DNA from: Russula earlei
Taxonomy: Eukaryota > Basidiomycota > Agaricomycetes > Russulales > Russulaceae
DNA: 64,000 bases
Assembly: GCA_025769875.1 (NCBI GenBank)
Contig: JAGFNK010000088.1
Location: 79,113-143,112, forward strand
Direction of reading: 5' to 3'
The translations under genes were made by a program, and so were the position numbers. Below are positions 32,566 through 42,560 of this stretch, piece by piece (position 1 is the stretch's first letter; each line of letters starts with the position of its first letter). Below the pieces are notes generated by a model. The model did no database searches, was not told the DNA's origin, and saw only the letters and a list, made by a program, of their open reading frames with translations.

Positions 32566-33056
32566 ATGTCATTGCCAAGACGTGGGGGGATCCATTGCCA
32601 TTTCCTTATCAGTTCACATCCTCTCTGCCGATGACATCATTATCTTAGGCGACCCTCACGGTCTCGACGCTCATATCTACGGGCAGCACTCACATCTATG
32701 GGCACATATACATCCTTGTCTATACGCTACGAGTTGACAGATCTAGGCGAGATCGTGTCATATCTTGGGATCTGTGTTACACGTGATCGCTCGGCTAACA
32801 CAGACATCGATTAATCAAGGTACATCTCAGATTGCTTCAGGATGGCGGATTCCACTCTGCTCCACTCCTGTAATCTTGGAGGTCTCACCTCGGGATGGCG
32901 GACTTCCGTTCCGCTTCCGCATTCCGCTCCGTTCCAACGTGGAAGTCCAGTTGATCAAGCACTCCGGAGACGCAACACCTATGGTGATTAGGCAATATAT
33001 TAATGTTTTAACGGCAGCCTCCCCTATGTACAGATCTGAACACTTCACTGGACACT

Positions 33057-33235
33057 TTCCTGGCAGTCTCTCGACTGCGTCTACGATTTCCTGGCAGTCT
33101 CTCGACTGTGCATTTAGATGCGTTCACATGTGTTCACACTCTCCTTTGCAGTCTCTCGCCTGCATACGCATATTCATTTGGAGTCTTTCGACTCATTTCC
33201 TTTGGAGTCTTTCAACTCGCAGTCTCTCAACTCAC
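33057..33235 (+). repeat. Degenerate ~31-bp minisatellite, copia-2 3' region
   Basis: Core GCAGTCTCTCGACT or GGAGTCTTTCGACT recurs about six times with spacing of roughly 17-55 bp. Confidence 0.7.
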
Positions 33236-33388
33236 CCACTCTTTAATCACTTGCATTTCACTGCAATACCTACCTCATCAAGACGTCCACCTGCTGATGG
33301 TCTTACCATGCTGCACGCCCACGCACAGCACCAGTCCTTTCGTTACTGGGTTAGATCTCTCTTGATCTAATTTACTGACTGTCTCAAT

Positions 33389-33398
33389 CACGGGGGGA
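33389..33398 (+). other. Polypurine tract of copia-2
   Basis: CACGGGGGGA next to the 3' LTR start at 33399. Confidence 0.8.
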
Positions 33399-33919
33399 TG
33401 TTGAGATTATCATTGATTTGGTGTGTTACCACTACCCTGGGACGTTGTGATGTAATCACAGCTCAGACACATTGACGCATCAGTTACACGGACCGGGCAT
33501 CACCGGCTTAGCTCAGGCGCATGACGCGTCAGATCACGTGGTCCGGCTCAGCTCATATGCTGAGATCTGCGTTACTTACAATGATAAGTTAATTGATGAC
33601 AATCGGTAGCTACTAACGACTGATCCTTGTATGATCTTTGTTTCTTATTGATGGTAGCTACCTGCAGTGTACTTAGAGACGCTCTGGAGTACTTAAGAGC
33701 GTCGTATTTCGATAGATCACTTCAGTCTTGTCTTACACAATACTGAAGTGAGTACTTACTGTTTCCTATCTTATCTCTCGCATCTAATCATGCGTTGTAG
33801 ATATCTTTTGATAGGTATTACTGAATTATAGTCTTGTCTTACACAATACTGAAATATCTTGTGATAGATCTTAAGGATCTTATCGCTCTTATCATAACCT
33901 GTGCCCATCTGCTTCAACA
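33399..33919 (+). repeat. 3' LTR of copia-2
   Basis: 521 bp; 14 differences from the 5' LTR, of which about 12 are C/T or G/A changes at CpG positions. Confidence 0.95.
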
Positions 33920-33924
33920 ATACT

Positions 33925-34340
33925 CCCATTGTTGGTCCACTCCACCAAACCCTAGAAAGCCAAAACTGTGACCCCAGGAGTGTTGGTGGCAGGACTCAGA
34001 AGGCCAGATACAGATGAAGCCCACAATGGTGTGGGATTGGAGAAAAGGCACTCGCTGTCAGTACCTGAATCAACCTTTGCAACATATTTCCAAGCTGACT
34101 ATGTCTGCGTAGAAATTGGTCTGGGTTGAACTTGCTTCTCTTTAATTACAGAACCACCATATGGCAGGACACCTGAGCCCTCTCACCTTGTCGCATTCAC
34201 AGCTCAATGGGAACGTACTGGCCATGGTGCAAGGGCTTGCAAAGCTACCAGAAGTGACTTTATGATTGATATAGCAGGTACCCTGAAGTCTCTCTTGAAT
34301 GTTTCCACTGGCTGAGTCTTTACTAGTTATCTGATCGAGA
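33925..34340 (+). other. No recognisable gene
   Basis: Continuation of the DNA that held the copia insertions. No long open frame; possibly a decayed 5' part of the following gene. Confidence 0.3.
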
Positions 34341-34342
34341 AG

Positions 34343-35027
34343 ATGGGTTATGATGATACAGTGGAAACATGGAAGACAATAGAGAAGGCATTTTGCACCA
34401 GGGTCAAGAGTCTTAAGTCACATCATCAAAGCAATGTGCTCTCACAGGCAGAGAAGGCTGTGGTGAAATCCAAACATAGCCAGTGGCAGCATAAATACCA
34501 GGTGACTGTCATTTCATTTCCACTATCCTCATGGTCGCTGATCTGCAATGTAGTTATTTCATCACCATCATGACATTGTTAAACAGTATGAACCACTTCA
34601 GCGGCACCTGCCTAACTTGGACATGTTGGGAGTTGATGGCATGTCCTCTGACAAATCTGATCTCGATCTAGCTACCAGCCAGATCAAGTATACAGTTGTC
34701 AAGCCAGATTGGTGACACCCTGACTTGCACAGTTGGCTCAAAGTTTTTGATCAACTGCACCATTGTAGCCACCTTAATGGCTGGTCAAATGACAAGTGTG
34801 GAGCGTTTGCCCACTTGCGTGTTGGGTCCCAGAAGGTGCATGAAAAGGTATATGTGCCCTTGGGCCTGCCTCCCAATGCCTACAACCCACAGTGGCTGGA
34901 GGGCAGGGAAACACTATATGTGAAATATAAGCTGTGTCTGAAAGATGAGCCATACAATTTCAGTCACAGCTTGGACATAATTGTGTATGTTCTTCCTACA
35001 TTCTTTGTTGGGCCTTATCTAAGCTAA
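34343..35027 (+). pseudogene. Remnant of an unknown basidiomycete protein with GMSSD motif
   Basis: Exon-like 34343-34500 (SHHQSNVLSQAEKAVVKSKH) ends at an intron-like gtgactg...atgtag, about 34502-34553. The next part reads HHDIVKQYEPLQRHLPNLDM, LGVDGMSSDKSDLDL, then a TGA at 34714-34716, then HSWLKVFDQLHHCSHLNGW, KVYVPLGLPPNAYNPQWLEG, LYVKYKLCLKDEPYNFSHSL. The block G-V-x-G-M-S-S-D followed by a W-x-x-x-x-L and a N-x-Y-x-x-x-W-L-x-G is, as I remember it, common in unannotated Agaricomycete proteins; I cannot give a function. One nonsense codon and loss of both ends mark it as a pseudogene. Confidence 0.5.
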
Positions 35028-35690
35028 ACTACGACTATAGACTCTTAAGTGTTCAATCATGACTCAATCGGAAAGTTCACAACCAAAATTCTGGTTAGAA
35101 GTCAGGGTGATACCAGCAAGGTTACCCGAGTATGTGACAAGCACATGTTCTAGTGTGGTTCGTTATGACTAGTTCATTTGTCATTACCCTTGAAATTTTG
35201 GAGTTGTAGGCTTGTAGCACGAGTGTGCACAAGTGGCTTATTATGCTGTAGAATGTGAATGCAGAGTCTATTGACAGGAACTAGTAACTCCTACTGCAAA
35301 CACCTATGAAGGTTGGTGCATGGATTTTAGATCACACTGCCCAGGGCTGTATAGTTGCTCTAGCAAATGTTATCCACCCATTCCAGATCTAGTGTGATAT
35401 TACATATGTGACCAACTGTCATATTCCACCCTTCCTGCAAAGCAATTGGCAACAATGGTGCGGGGAACCCCGAAGAATTGCCTCGCCTCTGTTGGAGAAG
35501 TGGGCAATCTCAAAATGTCACTTGAACATGCTGCCTATTTTGTTTGACAATGAAGGTTTTCTTGGAAACATTCCATCTCTCTGTCTCTCACACAAACATT
35601 TTTTCCTTATTTTAAAATGGTCTGGTATCTGCCAGGGTCTCTATGGAGTTTTTGTCCTGTCTAGATGCTAAACTTATAGCATGTTCCACA
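35028..35690 (+). other. No recognisable gene
   Basis: Short frames only. It may hold the left end of the TNP2 element, but I found no CACTA-like terminal repeat. Confidence 0.3.
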
Positions 35691-35693
35691 TGA

Positions 35694-37640
35694 ATGCCCA
35701 ATATTGAGTCTTTAGACTTTGTCAATGACCCTGTCATCAGTGGTCCTCATCGCAGGCACCACCCCAACCAGCTTAGGCATCCTAACACTGGATTATATGC
35801 ATTAAAACTAGTATTCAAAAATCAAGTCTATTTAGAGCATGAACATCGCCTTTGCGAGATCCTAGATATACTTGAATCAATAGAACCTACCAATGAAAAA
35901 GAAGACTTGAAGGACCAAATTTTACAAGAGCTGGTCAGGATCAATACCCTGAAGGAAGTTGAATGGTTGGGACAACGGGCTGTGCATGGCATAAAAGGTG
36001 CTATCATCAATACAGGCATGTGCACATATATATATAACCGCTGCATCGCTCTGGCTAACAATGCTCCAGAAAAGTACTTTGCAATAAGGCATCACCAAGA
36101 TAAAACACTTCTTATCATGTATGTGACAACTCTGGCAATGTACATTCTATACTGCCTTTCTCACCATGGCACAGCTATTTTACTGGCCAGGATGAGGAGC
36201 ATTTTGAATAGCTAAGAGTCTCTTCGCTCCTTGGCAAACAGTGTGCCAAAGGACCCCAGAAGACTCCTCATTATGTATGATCTTAGTCCCATCACTCACA
36301 GCTACATCTGCTGCCCTTCGTGCTATGCCCCTATATCTGCATTCGGCCATCAAGACCAAAAGGAGGAAAGTGCCCACATCTTTTGATGACTTGGAACATC
36401 ATCATCCTATAGCAGTTTCTCCTAATGACCCCAAAAACAATCACCTATTTGTGCCAGCTCACTGTACATACCAATGGGTCTCAAAAGGCACAGCCTGTGG
36501 TGAATCCTTATTCCACACTATTGTTGCCAATAGCAGCTCTTACACCATTCCTCAGTCCAAGTATAAAGCACAAGATCTGAAGCAATGGGTCGGGAGACTA
36601 CTTTTCTGGCCTGCTATTGAGGAGCAAGTTTTCAAAGGCTTTTGGAGGCAATAAAAGAAATATATGGAGGACATGTAGGATGCAGGACATCTGTGCAAGA
36701 TTCTCCTGAAAATGGGTGAACGTTTCCTCCCAGGGCCAGTGGATAAAACCCACCTGGTGTTTTCATTCTTGATGGACAGCTTCAACCCCTTTCATATGAA
36801 GAAGGCTAAACAAACTATCTCATCAACCACTATTTAGTTGATTTTGCTCAACCTTCCGTCCTACCTACAATATTGCGTAGAGAACATGTTTCTTGCTAGC
36901 ATAATTCCTGGGCCAAATAAACCCTCTCTGTCTGATGTTAACCACAGCCTTAGACTTCTTGTTGAGGTCTTACTCAAGTTCTTTGAACCTGGTGTATAGT
37001 ATTCTCAAACGGCAAGGCATAGCCAAGGCTGTTGAGTTTGTGCTATACTTGCTCCTGTTGTTTCTGATATGCTAGCTGCATGTCAGGCTGGCGGATTTGT
37101 AAGTCTGATAGCTACTAATTTTTGTACTTGCTGCAATCTCAAGGTTCAAGATATCAAAAACCTCAATAAAAATACTTGGCTGAAATGAGATGTTGTTCAG
37201 CAAATTTGGCTTGCATGGTGCTGAAGGGATGCAAAAACTCTTGGTGAGCAAGAGTCCCTTTTCAGACAACATAGAATCAGGTGGTCTTGCTTCTCGATCT
37301 GCCATATTGGAATCCAGTTTGCTTCACAGCTATCAAGCCTATGCATGTCTTTGACTCTTGGACTTCTTTAGACTCATTGTCAGCAAGTTTGGGGAATCGA
37401 TATTTCCATTTCAGGCAGTGATGGAACAGCACTACTGGCAGCTATGGCTGTTCAAAGACCCCCTAACTCCAACATGGAGAAGTGGTATGAGGTTATATAT
37501 ACTGCTCAAGACCCTGCAAAACTTCGGGAGCAACTCAACAGAAGAGAGTGCATGCATAACATTCTCTGGCATATCTGCAATGACCATGACTTTTGATGGG
37601 CTGGTAATAAATGGCAATTAGCAGTATCTGTCGCTGAATG
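35694..37640 (+). pseudogene. TNP2 (Plavaka/CACTA-type) transposase remnant
   Basis: N-terminal helical part (35694-36215: LEHEHRLCEILDILESIEPT, INTLKEVEWLGQRAV). Then a zinc-finger-like region (36255-36520): IMYDLSPITHSYICCPSCYA, and VSKGTACGESLF. At 36570 LKQWVGRLLFWPAIEE. The conserved core at 36750-37200 reads MDSFNPFHMKKAKQTIS, SIIPGPNKPSLSDVNHSLRL, FCTCCNLKVQDIKNLN; 37290-37640 adds WHICNDHDF and similar. This order matches TNP2 transposases of basidiomycete CACTA elements. In-frame stops at about 36834, 36997, 37032 and 37186 and several frame changes show long inactivity. Terminal repeats were not found. Confidence 0.72.
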
Positions 37641-37965
37641 GGTAAGTTATTTTATTTTGATTGGTGGTAAGATGAATTCAGTATTGGATACAGTGTTAGG
37701 TGGTCTCATCTGACATGGTTCAAGTGCCGAGTGTTCCTACTGTAAGATTGGCATATTCTGCCATTCCTACAGCACCCCCAACTCCTTGACTAGATTATGA
37801 CTCCACAGAATCTCCATATTTACATGAGGGAAGTGTCATCACAGATGATTAAGTGCGTCATTCACATTTGTATGTTATTAACTTGACTGATGTCTTTCTA
37901 GAGTATATGAGCTCACTTACTAAGTGAAGAAAGAGTTCCATCTGAGGATAAGCAACAGGCCATAG
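37641..37965 (+). other. No recognisable gene
   Basis: Short stretch after the transposase; contains possible intron-like pieces but nothing I can assign. Confidence 0.3.
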
Positions 37966-37969
37966 ATAG

Positions 37970-38199
37970 TTTAGGGTTAGGTTTAGGGAAGAGGGGAGAT
38001 ACACTCTAACCTATAGCCAGTGCTACTATAGTATAGGCAAAAAAAGACTCTTAATAAAAGAGCAGAGAAGACATAAACAAGATATAGTATAAAGAATGGG
38101 AACTAAAAAAGAAAGCAAAGGTCAAGCACAGAGCAAGTACTCACTGTTAAGGGAAGGGGGAGGAAGGTAGGGTTTAGGGTTTAGGGTTGGGTTTAGAGG
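37970..38199 (+). repeat. Interstitial telomere-like TTTAGGG blocks
   Basis: Two short blocks: 37970-37989 (TTTAGGGTTAGGTTTAGGGA) and 38169-38199 (AGGGTTTAGGGTTTAGGG followed by TTGGGTTTAGAGG). They mix TTTAGGG and TTAGGG spacing. Confidence 0.7.
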
Positions 38200-38296
38200 G
38201 TAGAAGCCTTATATAAAAAGTAGAACAATAAAGAGAATGGGGAACCAAAAAAGAAAGCAAGAACAAAAACATCACTAGCACTCACTGTTAAGGAAT
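38092..38296 (+). repeat. Diverged direct duplication, purine-rich
   Basis: 38092-38153 and 38235-38296 share AGAATGGG, AAAAAAGAAAGCAA and CACTCACTGTTAAGG in the same order, 143 bp apart, with the telomere-like block between them. Confidence 0.65.
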
Positions 38297-38550
38297 AGAT
38301 ATTAGCTGTAATATCTTTCTGCACTACTGTGCTTCTTCAGTTCCTAGTATAGAGTGAAGAGAGGAGTGGATGGTGTAGAGAAGAGGAGAGTGGAGTGGAA
38401 TGAAGAGTTGGTGATGAGAGGATTGGGTTGAAAGAGGGGGTTTTTAAAGGAAAAAGAGTGGTCTGTGCACAAAGAATGTGCTGTTGTGACAGGGAAAAAA
38501 AAGGGGAAAAGAAGATGAGGGATATTTGCTATGTTTCAGATGTGTTGAAT

Positions 38551-39111
38551 TGTTGTAATTCACCCCCTTAATCAGTTCATCCATAAATCCCTCTCGTTAT
38601 TATTCTTTTCTGTCCCTGTGGTTACCATCTCACCCCTTGATGGTGATCCCTTATTGTGTTTCACTTATTGTGTTTCACCTATTGTCGAGTTACTTTTGCT
38701 ATTGGTCTACCTTTATGTATTGTTCTGCTTATAGTACTGTACAGCCTCGCTACATACAGTATTTAAGCGCCTGTAAAAGCTGGGGAATGTCCCAAGCTTA
38801 GCTTTGTCCCATTTCCTGTCGCATCCCTTGCCCTGTACTCTCTCTCAATCACAACTTGCTTGTGCTGGCCTACACTCTACTTGACCTGAGCACACCTCAA
38901 GGAACCCTTGTGTCCCTCTTCCTCCTCTTCTGTGAGACCAGAAGATCGACTCTGTCTGCGGACTGAGTCATTGTCTGACTCAGCCTTGAGACACTAAACC
39001 TTTGACCCGGTCTCTTTGAGCTGGCACCCATTGAACCCTTGAACCAAGTCACAGGGACTTGGCCCCCACTGAACCTTGAGCTAATGCTCTTATGGCCGTG
39101 ACGCTGTAACA
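38551..39111 (+). repeat. 5' LTR of element C
   Basis: TGTTGTAATTCACC...GCTGTAACA. TATTTAAG at 38760-38767 and the predicted transcript start AAGCTTAGCTT at 38794-38804. Confidence 0.95.
38760..38804 (+). promoter_or_regulatory. Element C promoter: TATA box and predicted mRNA 5' end
   Basis: TATTTAAG at 38760-38767, then AAGCTTAGCTT at 38794-38804, 34 nt after the TATA start. Same spacing as in LTR-B (6408/6442) and the 3' LTR (45929/45963). Confidence 0.65.
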
Positions 39112-39112
39112 C

Positions 39113-39123
39113 AAGCTAAGCTT
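39113..39123 (+). other. Primer-binding site of element C, self-priming type
   Basis: AAGCTAAGCTT, one base after the LTR, is the exact reverse complement of 38794-38804. Confidence 0.65.
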
Positions 39124-40626
39124 TTTTACTCCATTCTGGAGATCAACCTTGAATTACCACCAAACCGTTGGATCCGCGTACAACCCAGACCATCCCCAGA
39201 CCTTCCTGAACACATTGTAGGAACCGCCACTTGGGATAGTTTTCACACCTTCCTCTGTTACATTGTCGTTGAGAACAACGAAGAACTACCAGTTGAATTC
39301 ATCAACAATTGTTGGTTCGAACTACAACTTAGAAGAGGACAACTCTACACTCACCTAAACCTAGAACTCCTCAGAAATAGCCTTGGATTAGGCTACTGGA
39401 GGGAAAACGACCCTCTCTACGAACCACTGTCAGAATCAGAAGCCTCTTCCATAGAAGGCAACCCCCCTGAACCAGAAAACACTGTTGAAACTCAGACACC
39501 CTTTGAATCCCCTGCTTTAGAACCAGAAGACCCCCTTGGAAACCAGGAACCCATTGAAACCCTAGAAATCGAACCACAGAACCTCCCTGAACCTAATATG
39601 GCAGCCCAACCCCAAGTTGCTGTACAACCACCCCAGATGGCTGCTCAGGCCCCTCAGGTGGCCACCCAGGCCCCCCCAGCCATCGTTCCACCCCAAGCAG
39701 CTGCCCCAGGTACTAATGGGTCCCTCAGTGGCAAAGAACCCACTGCCTTCACAGGGGAGAGAAACAAAACAAAACGATTCATCATAGAATTTAACTTGTA
39801 CTGGGGCCTTAACGATGACAAAGCAGTTATGATTTCCCCTTTTAAACGAACGATGCTAGCCCTCTCCTATGTTCAAGAAGAAAAGGTTGAAGAATGGGTT
39901 AACTCACAAGCAACTGTGCTTAGGGAAAAGGTACCCAGGACCCAAAACCACATTAATAGGATGGATGAAGCATTGTGGAATGACTTTGTCACGAACTTCA
40001 CATTCAAATTCACCAACACTGTGGAGGAAGAAGATGCCCAAGCGGCTCTTGCCAAACACACAATGAAGGAGTCCCTAGACGATTACATCTCCACCTTTGA
40101 GCAGCTCCTAAACAAAACAGGATGGCCAGAAACGGACGTCATTGCCATTGAAAGTTTCAAAAATGGTCTAAAAGTCGGACTCTACCGCGCAATCCTAAAC
40201 AGGGAAGTCTGGCCTACCACTCTTCAAGAATGGAAGGAGGAGGCTAGAAGACAGCATCGATGTTTCATCACCATCAGAGAGAAACTTAAGGGGAAGACCA
40301 CATACTCCCCTTTGGAACACAAGCCCCATCATCCTGATTGAATGCAAGTGGACGCTGCCAAGTCCAACTTCAAAAAGCTCACTGAAGAAGAAAGGAAACA
40401 ATTGGCAAAAGAAGGACGTTGCTTCCGTTGCCAAGAGAAAGGCCACCTTAGTCAGGAGTGCCCCAAGAATACTACCCCCACGACCTCCAAGGCACGCACT
40501 ACTGAACCAACCCCAGAACCACCAAAAGAAGAAGAAGCCTCCACTATGGTGGCCCGCATGAAAACTTTACCAGCGGAGGATAGGGCCAAGCTTTGGGACC
40601 TCATCCTCAAAGAGGATTTTCTCTAG
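39124..40626 (+). pseudogene. Gag of element C
   Basis: Open from inside the LTR end without any ATG (YSILEINLELPPNRWIRV, EFINNCWFELQLRRGQLY, LGLGYWREND), through a Glu/Pro-rich linker to the first Met at 39598. The capsid-like core contains AFTGERNKTKRFI, LYWGLNDDKAVMI, EEWVNSQATVLREK, DDYISTFEQLLNKTGWPE and EVWPTTLQEWKEEARRQH. A single TGA at 40339-40341 (CGA in element B) splits off the last 94 codons, which hold the CCHC knuckle at 40420-40461 (CFRCQEKGHLSQEC). Gag assembles the particle and binds the genomic RNA. It ends at TAG 40624-40626 in the same context as in B. Confidence 0.88.
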
Positions 40627-41180
40627 GCCAAGGTACAACAGTCGGTACTAAGGCCCAAATAGATACCATTGTCCAACATAAGGAAAACTCAATAAAAGTG
40701 CCTTTTATGATCACAACAAATGGAAAGACTGGTCAAGCGCTCCTAGACAGCAGAGCAACAGAAAACTTTGTCAGCCAAGGAATTGTGGGAAAGTTACAAA
40801 TCCCACTCCGAACCCTCAGAACCCCCAGACCCATCATTAATGTGGACGGCACCAACAACCAAGAAGGAGCACTAACCCATTATGCCCACATGACTGTATG
40901 TCACGGACCCACCACCCGACTTCTCACCTTCTATGTTACCAACTTGGGAGAAGATAGAATGATCCTCGGATACCCCTTTTTAAAGGCGATAAACCCCCTC
41001 ATCAATTGGAGCACTGGTCGTCTAAGAAACCACCTAGGGGTTCTTCTCACCCCCGTATCCATAGCAAACCCACCAAAAATCCGGCTTGCACAAATAAGAA
41101 CAACCACCATTCCCCCAGAATACTTACGACACCAGAAGGTTTTCTCGGAAGAAGCAGCCAGACGACTCCCACCCAGTTGA
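40593..41180 (+). pseudogene. Protease of element C
   Basis: From TKAQIDTIVQHKENS to the start of RT. The active-site triplet at 40746-40754 is DSR (DSG in element B), so the catalytic loop is damaged by a G-to-A change. GEDRMILGYPFLKAI is intact. A 1-nt deletion near 40642 relative to B puts the 5' end in another frame. The frame closes with TGA at 41178-41180, where B has CAA. Confidence 0.85.
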
Positions 41181-42560
41181 GGAGAACTCGACTTCAGAAT
41201 CACCCTGAAACCCGACGCCCCCAAATTCCTTGATTGTCGAACTTACCCACTCCCCCAGAATGAGAAACAAGAATTGTCAAGACAAATACAAGAGGACCTA
41301 GCCAAGGGTTTTATCAAAGATGGCATCTCAGACTTTGTATCCCCTGTCTTCTTTGTGCAAAAAAAGGATGGCACCGCTCCACGAATGGTAGTCGATTACC
41401 GAAAACTCAATAATGCCACAGTCCCCAATTACCACGCCTTACCCAACATGGAAGAACAACTACACCGACTAAGGGGCAAGACCACCTTCAGCAAATTCGA
41501 CGTCCGAGCTGGCTACAATAACATTTTGATCCACCCTGAAGACCGACACAAAGGCGCCTTTAAAACTCAATTTGGTACCTTCATCCCCATGGTAATGGGC
41601 TTCGGCTTTACCAATGCCCCAGCTGCCTTCTAACGAGCAATGAACCATACCCTCCAACCTTGGCTTTTAAAATACCCAGAGAATACCTGCAACTACCTAG
41701 ACAATGTAGCAATAGCCACAGGGGCGGGAGAAGAGCTCCTTCACCAACAAATCACACACGAATTCCTTGACCTGCTTGAAAGAGACTCCTATTTCCTGAA
41801 GGCATCAAAATGTGCCTTTGAACAACACGAAATTGATTTCCTAGGTTTTCGGATCAATCAAGGAACCCTCAAAGTTGACCCAGTCAAAATGGACGGCCTC
41901 AAAAACTGGCCAAGACCCCCCAACAATCTGAAACAGGTACAACAAATCATGGGCGCCCTCAATTACCAACGACCATTTATTCGAGACTTTGCAAAAATAG
42001 CTAGCCCCATTTTTTCTACAATTAAGAAAGGAACCCCCTTTCTCTGGACCCCAGAAGCAACCACAGCCCTAGAAACCCTGATATCGGCAATCTGTGATGA
42101 CCCTGAACTTTACACTGCCAACCCTGACCTCCCATACAAATTAGAAACGGATGCCTCACAATTCGCCACTGGAGCTATCCTCTTCCAAAAGGACCAGAGA
42201 GGAAAAAGGAAAATGATCGGGAATATGTCACACGCGTTCAACGAAGCAGAAAGGAACTACCCAGTCTGGGATAGAGAGTTCCTAGCTCTGATCCTCGCAC
42301 TCCAACACTGGCGGTACCTATTAGTCGGAACCAAACACCCCGTCAAGATCTTCACTGAGCACGCTAATCTGGCTCACTACCGGCTCCCTCACAAAATCAA
42401 CCGAAGAATTGCCAGATACATTTCAACACTCGCAGATTACCACTTCGAAATCCACCACAAACCTGGAATCTCCAATCATGCAGACGCCCTCTCACGACAA
42501 CCTGATCACAATGATGGGTCAGAAGACAACCAGAACATCACAGCACTACCTGACAAACTC
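41181..42560 (+). pseudogene. Reverse transcriptase and RNase H of element C
   Basis: In frame after the TGA: LDCRTYPLPQNEKQEL, FVQKKDGTAPRMVVDYRK, FSKFDVRAGYNNILI, MGFGFTNAPAAF, a TAA at 41631-41633 (CAA in B), then RT motif YLDN at 41694-41705, where B and the family have YLDD; the second catalytic Asp is lost. RNase H: KLETDASQFATGAILF, WDREFLALILA, FTEHANLAHY (D-H in B), ADALSR. So at least two polymerase/RNase H positions are altered besides the two stops. Confidence 0.9.

Larger units (their letters stand above)
28937..33919 (+). mobile_element. Degenerate Ty1/copia element, copia-2 (4983 bp)
   Basis: Two 521-bp LTRs, identical in length and about 97% identical, with target duplication ATACT at 28932-28936 and 33920-33924. 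The primer site GGTTATGGGCCCTG (29458-29471) and polypurine tract CACGGGGGGA (33389-33398) are intact. The interior (3.9 kb) has the copia gene order but is full of stops, deletions and minisatellites. A recent insertion with a coding region already dead suggests a non-autonomous element moved by another copia. Confidence 0.92.

Noticed and set aside
37970..38199. Chromosome end
   Set aside because: Blocks are short, impure and surrounded by long non-telomeric DNA on both sides.
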